In this document: piece after piece, positions 50,891 to 60,720 of the stretch
Layout: each line of letters begins with the position of its first letter
Numbering within the stretch: position 1 is the first letter of the stretch
From: Amoebophrya sp. A120
Taxonomy: Eukaryota; Sar; Dinophyceae; Syndiniales; Amoebophryaceae
Direction: 5' to 3'
Length of the DNA: 64,000 bases
Assembly: GCA_905178155.1 (NCBI GenBank)
Contig: CAJINV010000004.1
Coordinates: forward strand, 7,818,771-7,882,770
Translations under genes and position numbers: made by a program
Notes under the pieces: model-generated
What the model was told of the DNA's origin: nothing
Databases searched by the model: none
What the model saw: the letters and a program-made list of their open reading frames with translations, nothing else

Positions 50891-53800
50891 ATGGCGTCCA
50901 TTTGTTCGCACGGTTGCACCAAGATCATGAAACGTGCCCCCTTGAATATGAATGTCATCTCCGGTCTACTTCTGCTGCTCTGCACCCAGAGCCTCTTCCT
51001 CGTCTTCCCCCTTGCCGCCGCGTGGCACCTGGAGATCCTGGTTACCTCCCCCTGGTTATCGTACAGAAAAGATGAATATCAACTGTAAAAATGTCTGGGT
51101 CTGGAAACTTGTGATGCTGGGTGGCGTATCATGAGGAGGCCACAAGTGCTCGCTCAGCATGACAAGTTTTTGAGCTTCTAGGTGTTGCCTATTCTGCATG
51201 ACAAACTGCGTTTCTACATGACAGAAAAGTGGCGGTCTTGGGTAACGTGCATGACAGATTTGAGAGTCATGCCAGACAAGCATGACAAACATGCACTCTT
51301 CCAGACCCAGACATTTTTACACTTGATAATGAAATGCAGACAGGACAGATTTGTAAAATGCAAAAAATTATTCGAAAAATCTGTCATGGGCGAGCCCGTA
51401 GCGTGCTGCTTAGGATTATCTGCGATAGAGATCAACATTTGTGCAGCGCGTGCCGGTTTCTTGTGTATTTATTTTTGCATTTTACATTACAAATATGACG
51501 ACTGCCTGCTTTTTTCTGTTTGATACTGGCGCAATGAAGAGCGACGGAACATCCTTCGCAACGCGTTGACGAATTGCAAAACGGTTGGGGTCGCTACCCA
51601 GCACAAGGTCACCTACCACTTCTTTATGGGCAACGTGAACGACACAAGACCCAGTTTCGAGGAAGACACCAACCGCGTGCTCTTCGCCGCCGGGCGGTTT
51701 CTGGAAAATGGAGAAACCCTCTCGTCCATCGGACCCGCGGTGGAGGAAAACCAAAACGACCTGGGGGTCAACACAGGAGAGCACCAGCAATTTTCCGACG
51801 CGGTGGTAACTACCGACGATGAGGCGTTTCTCTACGGGTTGCGGGTGAGAACAAACCCAGCAGACACATCAAGTCCTGAAATAGTACAAAGAACTCATCT
51901 CCTGCAGGGGGACAACAACTACAGGGATCTTGTCGTCCTGAACGGCCCAGATTTAGATCCCCCAGTGCAGCGCGACGTCACGTACGTTTTGGAAAGACCG
52001 ACCAGCCGCGCGTTCCGCGTCGCGTACGGGACCAGGTGGGTCTACCTCTACCTGCCCAGCACGGACTTTATCTTTTATCTGGACGACGACTCGTTTCTGA
52101 ACGTGCCGAGGTTGTTTCAACTCCTTGACGGGGTTGCGGTCACCGAGCAGCGTAACATGATGGAAAGGCAGGAAAACGGGGATGAAAACCTGTCCTTGCG
52201 GTACCGAAATGAACGGGATAGAATGCAGTCGATCGTGGTTGGATACATGATGGCAACGGACGTGGACATGGGGCGATACGACGTTTGTGAAATGTAGGTT
52301 AATATATAGATATGTGTTATTCTTGTAGAATTTTTACTTTTTTCTTTGTGTGAGATTTTTTCTTGCTACTTCTCCACTAAGAGTACTTCTACGTGAGTTT
52401 CCTGTACAAATTTTTGTTGTGGGAGGTAAAGAAACACTCTCCGCTCGAATAGAACCTTAACCTCTGGGAAGATTGTATGTTAACAACCGTCAAAACTTCG
52501 ACTGTCCCACTCATCCGACATCACCGCCCCAGGTGCGATCCCTGCGAGCGCTGCCTGAACGACCGTGCGCTGAAGAACTTCTGTGCACAGTTGCCGCACC
52601 TCTCCCTCTATGTATTGCAAAAACGTCTGGGTCTGGAAGGTTGCAACTTGTAATGCTGATTCTGGATCGTGCAAAAATCTGTGTTGCATGAATGCCAAAA
52701 GCTGACCACTTTTGACAAAGTTGAGAGGAAGTTTTATCATGCAGGAAGTTTATCATGCAGCATAGGCATGATACGGATCTCACAGAATCTGTCATGCTGG
52801 GTCCTGCATTCCAGACGACAGGGATCATGGAAAATCTGCATGACAAGCCTGGGAATCTTCCAGACCCAGGCATTTTTGCATTTGATACCCTCGGCGGCTG
52901 CCTGGCGTACATGAATACGTGCAAAATTTACGGGACGGAGACACCCTTGCTGGATTGCATCCGGTATGTATTGCAAATATGTCTGGGTCTGGAAGGTTGG
53001 AACTTGTAATGCTAGCTCTCCATAGTACCTAGGAAGTCTGTATTGCCTAAATCAACAAAAGTCGCAGCCTCTTTTGGAGGAAACACGCAGTTTCATCTCA
53101 TGCGGATTGCCTATGAGAAAGCGTTTTGAAAAGTTGTCATGCCAAATTGAATATTCGGAACTGTTTCCTTCATCCACATTTTCGCATCACAAGTTTCCAG
53201 TAGACCCAGACATATTTGCATTTGATATCCGGGACGCGCAAATGGAGGCAGCCCGTCTCGCGGAGTACTTCGGTACGAAAAAATCTCCGCTTTGGCTTAT
53301 CCCGTGTAAAAACATCCCCACCCCATACCTGTCATGCAATTCTGCATGCCAAGAAAGTTTCTCATGCGGAGCTCTATGAGAAGCATTTTTTATTCGTGTT
53401 ATGGAATTTGTGATGCTAGGATCAGTTTGCTGTGCTAGATCTGTGATGCTTCTGAACTAGCTAAACAGGGTTACACTACAAGGGCAAAGAACTTGTCATG
53501 CGAAACAACGAAAGCTAGTTGATTTGTCTAGCAGATTTCCCATCTTGACTCTGGTGTGGGGACGTTTTTAATCAGGATATGGCTGCTCGGCATGGGCTGG
53601 CTTTTCGGGAAAAGGGTGATCAACTGGATCGCGCGGAACGCCGCGGATTTGAAAAAGCGCGGCGCCGCCGACTTATCCTGAGAAAAAAGTGTTGCAGTTA
53701 AGTACACACCCTGATGAGAGTGAGAGACAAGCAAGACAGACAACCTCTGGCATGCAGGAAAAAATGCTTGCCCGCCTCATATGATTATCCGTGTTTTCGC

Positions 53801-56708
53801 TTATAGTTTTAGTTATAGTCTGCGCATCTCAGGTATTTTCCTTTTCCATGTCGGGTAGCAACTTTGTGATGCAGAAACTCCAACACCAACAAATGGAAGT
53901 GTGTCACTGTAAAACTTTTTTCCTGTGATGCGACTTGATTCTCGGTTACTGGCTGGTTGGGATGGAAGATCTGAATTGGGTGGACACCGGGCCGTACGGA
54001 AATTTTCGCTTTCACGACTACCCCATGCGGGGGAACACGTTCACCCGGGCCTGCCACGACGAAACCATCCTGGTGCACCGCATGACGCCGAAGCGGTGGG
54101 AGCGGGATTTCGATTATGGCGCGCCTAAAGTAGCTTTTTCAAAAGTACTAGAATTTTTTTTTTGATGTTTGTGCGGCACGTCGGCAACTAGCTATACCAA
54201 ACTAGATAGAGTTAGCTAATCAAACTAGGTGGAATTTTGCATGCGTAACCAGTTGTCTAACTCAGAGGTAGTAGCTTGCTCGTCTTCCACGAAGGGCTGG
54301 CCTACGGATCTGTCCGGAACGCTATCGGTACGTCGTGGCGAGCTCGGACATGTTTCTGGTTGCGCGCAAAGTCATCTACTCCGGTTGAAACAACAGGTGG
54401 GCCATCTCATGACGTTCGGCGTCTACTACGAATTTGCGAGCAAGTTCGCAATACGCAAGTGCGGAGGCCACCTGCTGCGGACCGCAGCGAAAAGAGTAAC
54501 GGGCACGCAGGCCTGCCCCAACACGGGGCCCCCAGAGGGGCCGCGAAGTGGCCGGCAAAGTGGCCTACGAAACACCCCCCCAAAAAATCTCCAATACCGA
54601 TGTAACTACCCCTCCCGAAGAGGCCGATCAGTTGGCATCTGCGGAGGGGGGCAAACTCGGACGAAGTTTCCCAATAGATTCGCAGAGGTTTTTTTCCCAT
54701 GTTCGACAGCTAATGCGCCTTCGCAGTGTAGGTAGCGCCATCGTGCGCCAGTGTCAAGATCTGGCTGGATGTCCGGAACCAGGTATCGGAGGTTGGTAAA
54801 TTCCGCACGGTTTTCGTCGTTTCGGGACCGTACACCTAGCCAGAGCTCCGAGTAGAGGACCCTCAGCAAGGCTTGGCGACGGGACTGCTCTGGACAGATC
54901 CGTAGACCAGAGCCTCGAAGAGTACCAGCCTATTTACCTCGCGGCGCCGACGTGCTTTTGCACTTATTCGCAATGGACTTCTCATGCATATTCAGAATTG
55001 CCTAGTTTTATTAACTAGGTTCTGGCACTGAAGCGCTTGCAAAAAAAAAATTCTAGTACTTTTAAAAAAGCTACTTTAGGCGCGCCATATCGATAGAGAA
55101 ACCTGCAGTTTAGACTGCGCGTTTATCGAAATGAAAAATCCTTCCACCCATTAAATTTGTGATGCTGATTTGTGATCACAAGTCATGTTGTCATGCTAGA
55201 AGGGCAAATGGGACGCGGGCTGTAGTGCTGGCTGGCGTGGCAAAGCCTTGCATCTACTTCAGTGCCTCTGACAGAAGGCAATTGGAAGGGGGGAATCTCA
55301 TGACAAATTACCTGCAAGGTGCGGTCTTGTTTGCCAAACAAGACCGCAACTGCGTCTCTTGCCCTTGTAGCAATACAAGCCTTACGCAAGACATCCAGCA
55401 TCACAAATTTCCTGTACGACACTGGGAGGGGGGATTTTTCCTCGCAATAGCGTTGGAGACGGACCCGGAGTTGTCGGACGAAGACAGGCAGAAGATCCAG
55501 GAGGAAGAGGAGAAGGAGGAGAGACTATCAAAGTGAAAAATCCCCCCTCCCCACATCGAAAAGGTATGTTTCTGAAAGTTTGTGTTGCTGATTTGAGCTC
55601 ACAAATCACGTCTGTCTTGCAAGAAGACAGGCGCAGAGGCTTCCGCACCATTATGGAAGCGATTTGGCATGCTGTTGCGCCTAGGGGGCACCCGTTTGCA
55701 ATGCTAAGCAACTAGACCTATAAGTACGCCCCTACCTAGGCCGAGGATCTGGCTGCGATGCCTTACTGCAAGACAAATCCGATTTGTGTACCCAAATCCT
55801 GCATCACAGATTTCCATTTCGATATGGGGAGGGGGGATTTTTCCTTTTGATAGAGACGGAAAGAGTTGGAAATGGCGGACTCCTTGCGCGAACTGGAACT
55901 AAACCCCACCGGGGTGCTATGAAAGTGCAGGACAACTCCCCCTCCGCCTTCATTTGCGCCGTTGCATGAACAGCAACACAAGCGCTGGCAAAGGTCCAGC
56001 TTTTGCATGACAAATTCCTAGGAGACTGTAGTGCAGTTCTGGATCATTCCGGAATCTGTCATGCAAACAGTGCTAACAGGCAAAGGGTGGATTTGGGATT
56101 TTGCATGACAAACGAGGGGGAGGGGGAGCTGTGCACATTCATAGGTGAAGCGGGAGACGCGAATACGCGACGACGATGGGAAGGCTCCTACGGGTGGCGA
56201 GGGAGGACCAGGAGGTGGCAGCCACAGCAGTAATCTCCCTCTGAATCTTCACATGGAGGCGGAGGGGGAAATAGATATGGAGGCGGAAGGGGAACAACAA
56301 ATGGGGGCGGAGGATGAACACATTGGACAGAGTGCGGAAGTATCCTGTGCAAAAGTATCGTACTCCTATTGCAATCATGCATTAAAAATCCTTGTCTTCG
56401 GGTCAATCCGCATTACAAATTTTATTTCTCATGCTGAGGAAATCGAAATTTGTAATGCATTTATACGAGTGCGATACTTCTGCAGTGCATAGGAAGTAGA
56501 TGAGATCGACTTCATGAGCGAGAAACTAGACGATAGTTTGGATGACGCCTTTGTCACGCAAGAGGACGAAAGTGATCACGACGAAAATTTTTACCCAGAA
56601 CCCTCGTCGTACGAGGAAAACGACGAGAATGTTAAGACTATAGAGAATAATGAACTATATTCTGCGGTGGAGCCTTCTGTAACTCTAACTACAGATGTGC
56701 TGTTGTAG
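50891..56708 (+). CDS. GT31-like glycosyltransferase with acidic C-terminal tail, 657 aa
   Basis: Twelve exons: 50891-51056, 51531-52293, 52533-52608, 52893-52964, 53233-53297, 53585-53673, 53936-54114, 55095-55123, 55455-55525, 55858-55917, 56149-56340, 56497-56708. Residues about 24-46 form a hydrophobic signal anchor (VISGLLLLLCTQSLFLVFPL), giving a Golgi type II layout. Then come RNEERRNILRNAL (GT31 'R..I..TW' region), YHFFMGNV, GDNNYRDLVVLN and YLDDDSFLNVPRLF, with the DDD metal motif at about 240-242. This resembles beta-1,3-galactosyl/GlcNAc transferases that move UDP-sugars onto glycoproteins or lipids. CDPCERCLND and MEDLNWVDTG follow; CHDETILVHRM closes the domain. The tail (ETCSLDCALETDPE to EQQMGAEDEH) is acidic and not part of the family. 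Intron 52294-52532 is GT-AG; the others are IE-49 to IE-59, including a nested pair and a 975-bp element. The exact acceptor sugar is unknown. Confidence 0.78.
51057..51525 (+). mobile_element. Introner element IE-49 (family D) carrying a nested introner
   Basis: 469 bp, flanks CTGGT/CTGGC. Outer ends TATCGTACAGAAAAG and CTTTTTTCTGTTTGATA are D-like. Subtracting the inner IE-50 plus its TSD leaves 212 bp, the normal D length. Removal of the whole outer unit gives TSPW(R/C)NEERRN. Confidence 0.9.
51077..51328 (+). mobile_element. Nested introner element IE-50 (family A, core A3 reversed)
   Basis: 252 bp with its own perfect TSD ATGAA/ATGAA, inserted 20 bp inside the left end of IE-49. Complete TIRs, so a recent insertion into an existing intron. 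Confidence 0.95.
52609..52887 (+). mobile_element. Introner element IE-51 (family A, core A2)
   Basis: 279 bp, TSD CCCTC/CCCTC. The core includes a local duplication (ATCATGCAGGAAGTTTATCATGCAG region), explaining its extra length. Removal gives PHLSLGGCLAY. Confidence 0.93.
52965..53227 (+). mobile_element. Introner element IE-52 (family A, core A5)
   Basis: 263 bp, TSD TCCGG/TCCGG. Core shared with IE-10. Removal gives LLDCIRDAQMEA. Confidence 0.94.
53298..53579 (+). mobile_element. Introner element IE-53 (family F)
   Basis: 282 bp, TSD TGGCT/TGGCT. Removal gives SPLWLLGMGWLF. Confidence 0.94.
53674..53930 (+). mobile_element. Introner element IE-54 (family D)
   Basis: 257 bp, TSD CGACT/CGACT. 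The right end is GATG instead of GATA. Removal gives GAADLILGYWL. Confidence 0.91.
54115..55089 (+). mobile_element. Long introner element IE-55 (family I, 975 bp)
   Basis: TSD TCGAT/TCGAT. Near-perfect TIRs of about 49 bp: TATGGCGCGCCTAAAGTAGC leading to a T-run (54115-54163), mirrored by an A-run to AGGCGCGCCATA (55041-55089). The arms stay loosely inverted further in (TACGGATCTGTCC near 54300, mirrored near 54900). Removal gives ERDFDRETCSLDC, in frame. An internal open stretch (54548-54799) starts at GTG and matches nothing I know; no transposase signature is visible. Confidence 0.9.
55124..55449 (+). mobile_element. Introner element IE-56 (family C, diverged ends)
   Basis: 326 bp, TSD GCGTT/GCGTT. 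Only 29 nt of exon separate it from IE-55. The ends are eroded (TATCGAAATGAAAAATCC / CTCGCAATA). Removal gives LDCALETDPEL. Confidence 0.9.
55526..55852 (+). mobile_element. Introner element IE-57 (family C)
   Basis: 327 bp, TSD GAGAC/GAGAC, 71 nt of exon after IE-56. Removal gives KEERRKELEMA. Confidence 0.94.
55918..56143 (+). mobile_element. Introner element IE-58 (family H)
   Basis: 226 bp, flanks GGTGC/GGTGA. Best intact family H copy: TATGAAAGTGCAGGACAAC plus TCCCCCTCC, mirrored by GGAGGGGGAGCTGTGCAC and TTCATA. Removal gives NPTGVKRETRI. Confidence 0.92.
56341..56491 (+). mobile_element. Introner element IE-59 (family B)
   Basis: 151 bp, TSD GGAAG/GGAAG. Removal gives GQSAEVDEIDF. 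Confidence 0.94.
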
Positions 56709-57250
56709 CGTATTCGGCAGTGTTTCAGCTTTCATCATAGTACATCTAAATTCAAGCTCGATGGCTTTGCCACAAAAAAAGAATCCGTCATCAATGCTCG
56801 AAGACTTGATCATAAATTTCTGCCTGGCTGCTTATCCAGATTTCCACTCATCGGAATGGAATAAAACACATTCTTTATTCTGGCAGAAGTCGATCTCGAT
56901 GTCGATCTCCTGGAACGGAATGAATTGAGATCTGTGTTGGTGTAGATCAGAAGCAATGTGATTCAAGTAGCTCAGAGTCAACAAGCAATGTGTTGATCGT
57001 AGAAGTATTTTTGTGACAAAATCAAAACCGAATGGACGTACAAATTTTGTGTTGCAGGCCAAGCCCTTCTTCCCACTTATGATTTGATGTAGATGTTGTA
57101 GTCTTGGTTTTTTCCCCTCATTGTGTTTTAGAGATAGTACACGACTACTTCGACAGAAATTATCGCTTGAGTTTATCATTCGACTTCGAAGAATTTGTTT
57201 TTGATATGATTTCGAACACAAACCACCAACCCCATAGAAGTACCAAAAAG
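56709..57250. other. Intergenic, nothing recognised
   Basis: About 540 bp. The first 30 bp match the region after the fragment at 38143-38240. The frame of the next gene is open upstream of its start. No introner ends. Confidence 0.45.
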
Positions 57251-60200
57251 ATGACCCCAACGAGGACCACTTCCGACGACCCTTCCACCCAGCTCTCGCG
57301 CGAGTACCTGGTCCACCAGGGGGCGGCGGTATTATGCCTGAATTGCCCAACAAGCGACAACAGCGGATTCCAGTTCGGAATCGACAACCACCTCTGGCAT
57401 ATCAACTGCACAAATGGCTGGGTCTGGAAGATTGCAACTTGTCATGCTGTTTTTGGACTCTAAAACAATTTGTATTGCATGACCAGCAAGAGGGGCGCAG
57501 TTTGTGATAGACGGACAGGGCATTTCTCATGCGGAAGCATCAGGAAGGGTTCTAAAAATCTGTAATGCTAGGGCATACATCACAGACTATCATGGGTCAT
57601 GAGAAACATGCATGACAAATCTTGCATTCTTCCAGACCCAGACACTTTTGCAGTTGATATGGCAGACCGGCCCGAAATTTATGGGGGTCAAGTTCATCCC
57701 GCCGGGCGTGCATTTCATCTACTACAGCAACAGCAACCTGGGCGACATGGTGGAACGGTGCGGGTTTTTTGTGCACTTGAAGCCGCAGGAAGTGTTGGTC
57801 CGCAAATGGGATCAAAAAACGGAAACGTTGGAGAAGTTAACGGACCTCGACGAGGAGGCGAGGTATGTCGATGGCGTGAGGCATTGGGATATGAAATGCA
57901 AAAGTGTCTGGCTCTGGAAACTTGTGATGCAAGTCAGTCAATAACAAACGCACTTTAATGCGCCGCTTAGCATGACAAGATGCTTCGTGCTTCTGTGCTG
58001 CGTATTCCGCATGAGAAACTGCGTTTTTGCATGACAGGCGAGAGATGCTATTCGTGGCCCCGCAATACAGATTTAAGGGCCATGCCAGATCAGCATGACA
58101 ACTCTCGCAATCTTCCAGACCCAGACATTTTTGCAATCCATATGGGACTTTGATCTCAACCTCGGCGAGTACCCGCTACTCAACGCCGAATCCACGGTCC
58201 ACTACGACCAGTATCGAAAGGAAAAATCCCCCCTCCCCATATCAAAACGAAATTGCTGATGCTGGATTTGTGTAGAGAAATCAGCTTTGTATTGCAGAGA
58301 GGCATTGCGGCCAGATCCCCAGGCTAGGTAGGGGCGTATGGGTCTAGTTGTTCAGCATGGCAGACGGCTCGTCTTTAGGTCCACCAGCGTGACAAATCGC
58401 TTCCATAATGAGGCGGAAGCTTCTGCCCTTGTCTTCTTGCAAGACAAATGTGATTTGTGGCCTCAAATCAGCAACGCAAATTCTCGGAAGCATGCCGGTT
58501 CGATATGGGGAGGGGGGATTTTTCCTTTCGATAACCAGTGGCGGGAGATCACGCGGCACATCAGCAACGGGGTCGTGAAAAAAATCGAGCCGGTGCATGC
58601 GCTGATCGGGACGAAAAGGAAAGATTTGGTGGTGGAGGAAGAAGTGTTGAACCTATCGGGCGACAGCGATAAAAAAACCAAGATTCAGGAAAGCATCGGG
58701 AGCTGGAAGGCGCCGGGGTACGTGCGGGCCGCCGCGGGCGCGGGGGTAGATAGTCTTGAAGGGCGGGAAATAGCGGACAGAAAGATTGACGAAAAAGTTG
58801 TAGCCCCCGCAGATGAGGTATTGTTAAAGAAGGACAACAAGGAAAAGGACAATTATACCGCTGACCATCTTGGGAAAAGCCAACCTGCACCCGAAAGAAG
58901 GGAGCCATCAGGAGGGGCCACTGCGGTTGTTCCACCTCGTCCCGCCCAACCCCCAACATCCGCGGCGCAGCAGCAGCGAGACCTAAAGGAGGATCAGAAA
59001 GAGTACCAGACCTCGGTTCAGAACAACTTCGGCAGGCTCTTTTTCTCCACAATTCCCGCCACGACTTTGTCCGGGGAGGAGCTGTCGCCGGCCGAGATCA
59101 CGAAACGGCACATGGACAAGTCCCACGTACTAGCGAAGATCATTGAGCATGATATCCTGTGCAAAAGTATCGTACTCGTATTGCAATTGTGCATTACAAA
59201 TTTTTTTCTGAAGCTAAATTCGCATTACAAATTTTATTTCTCATGCTGAGGAAATTTGTATTGCATTTATACGAGTACGATACTTTTGCAGTTCATACAC
59301 TAATACGCGGACTTAAATCCGCACTACGTCAAGCACAAAATGGCGAAAAAGGAGCAGAGTAAAAGCACAACTAAAGCAAGTAGTTCTACTATTACTCGAC
59401 CGCCAGCTGGTGCAACTACAACATCATCTACTACACCATCACGACGAGAAGAAGAAGAAGAAACGTTCTCAGAGATGAAGAAAATAAATTCTACTACGGC
59501 AGCATCAGCTTCAGCAAAAGACAGTACGACCGAAAGTGCAAAAAATCATCCCTCTAGTACTGCCAAGAAAATCAACCAGCAAGAATCGATGCGGAAGATG
59601 GGGGAACAGAATATGAAAACCTCCTCTGCTCTGTCGAAGCAGGAACAGCATTTCCAGCTTCTCGCCTACCTGGCGCTTCTGGGCGAGCTGGAACTGGCCT
59701 TTGTCGCGTTTCTGCTCGGACAAAATTACGACGCTTTCGAGCAGTGGAAGAAGTTGCTGAACCTCTTCTGTTCCTGCACGGAATTGATCGCGAAGCAACC
59801 GGTGTTGTACCTGGAGTTTCTGCGAACGCTCTACGCGCAGTTACAGCAGTACTGCAAAGAAAATTCCCCCCTCCCCATATGGAAAACGCATCCTTGTGAA
59901 AATTTGTGATGCAGATTTGTGACCACAAATCAGGTCTGTCTTGCAAGAAGGCACACTCAGGCTGTCCGCCACGTTATGCAGGGGATTTGTAATGCTGTAA
60001 GGCCTACAGGGTAGCCGTCTACCATGCTAAGCGCCTGCACCAATAGGCCCCCTCCTGGGCTCAGGATCTGCGTGCGTTCCTCTACTGCAGCACAGATTTG
60101 ATTTGTGTATCCAAATCCAGCATCAGAAATTTCGTTTTGATATGGGGAGGGGGGATTTTTCCTTTTGATAAGCAGGCTCCGGAGGACTTCTTCATCGGAG

Positions 60201-60720
60201 GCGAAAGTTTGGATTTGAGCGACAATTTTTTGTATGCAATGCAAAAGCATCGTACTCGTATAAATGCATCACAAATTTCTTTCGGTTTCCTCTGCGTGAG
60301 AAATGAAATTTGTAATGCGGATTTACCTGGACAAAGAAATTTGTAATGCATGATTGCAATTACTACGAGTACGATACTTTTGTACAGCATATTTTGGTGC
60401 ACAATGCGATTCAACTGGTGGAAAGGGTGGACATTGTGGTGGAGGAGCAGAAAGGAAGCAGGGTAGAAGAACTTGGTGCGTCTGCTGGGGTCACTGTCCC
60501 CTCGCACCATCAAAACACGAACCAGGAGGAGCAGATCTTCGGGGCGTTGGCGACGCGGGCGCAGCACGTCCGAGAACTGCTGTCTGAGAAGTTTGGGAAG
60601 AAGTTTGAGACCCTGGCCTGGACCGCGAACGCGCCCACGGTCGCGGACCATCTGGAAGATTGCGAGAACGACGACGACATGCCGCAGATTGTCGATCTGG
60701 ACCAACCGTACGCGTTTTGA
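57251..60720 (+). CDS. AAR2: AAR2 splicing factor homolog (U5 snRNP assembly), 659 aa
   Basis: Exons 57251-57399, 57665-57889, 58148-58211, 58539-59152, 59303-59849, 60176-60232 and 60397-60720. AAR2 holds Prp8 in the cytoplasmic U5 snRNP precursor until Brr2 joins. Family features: QFGIDNHLWQTGPKFMGVKF and PPGVHFIYYS (N-terminal domain), WDQKTETLE, LSPAEITKRHMDKS, then the helical domain LLGELELAFVAFLLGQNYDAF (written here in part) with EQWKKLLNLF and LYLEFLRTLYAQLQQ, followed by APEDFFIGG. Two low-complexity inserts (before LSPAEI and before the helical domain) lengthen it from about 380 aa. The start is the ATG at 57251; an in-frame ATG at 57206 would add 15 residues. All six introns are introners (IE-60 to IE-65), so this splicing factor itself depends on IE removal. 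Conserved motifs span IE junctions (HLWQTGP, LQQAPEDFF), which supports the excision model. Confidence 0.9.
57400..57659 (+). mobile_element. Introner element IE-60 (family A, core A1)
   Basis: 260 bp, TSD TGGCA/TGGCA. The left TIR has ACAAATGGCTGGGTCTGG. Removal gives DNHLWQTGPKF, matching the AAR2 family. Confidence 0.95.
57890..58142 (+). mobile_element. Introner element IE-61 (family A, core A3 reversed)
   Basis: 253 bp, TSD TGGGA/TGGGA. Ends TATGAAATGC / GCAATCCATA. Removal gives VRHWDFDLNLG. Confidence 0.93.
58212..58533 (+). mobile_element. Introner element IE-62 (family C)
   Basis: 322 bp, TSD ACCAG/ACCAG. Intact C-family TIRs. Removal gives VHYDQWREITR. Confidence 0.95.
59153..59297 (+). 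mobile_element. Introner element IE-63 (family B)
   Basis: 145 bp;  flanking pentamers CATGA/CACTA (two mismatches). Removal of 150 nt still gives an open frame (KIIEHEYADLNPHY). Confidence 0.88.
59850..60170 (+). mobile_element. Introner element IE-64 (family C)
   Basis: 321 bp, TSD AGCAG/AGCAG. Left end TACTGCAAAGAAAATTCC. Removal gives AQLQQAPEDFF, matching AAR2. Confidence 0.93.
60233..60391 (+). mobile_element. Introner element IE-65 (family B)
   Basis: 159 bp, TSD TTTTG/TTTTG, 57 nt of exon after IE-64. The core is reversed relative to IE-28. Removal gives SDNFLVHNAIQ. Confidence 0.94.

Noticed and set aside
54548-54799. ORF inside the long introner as a transposase
   Set aside because: Only about 84 codons, starts at GTG, no DDE/D pattern or zinc finger visible.
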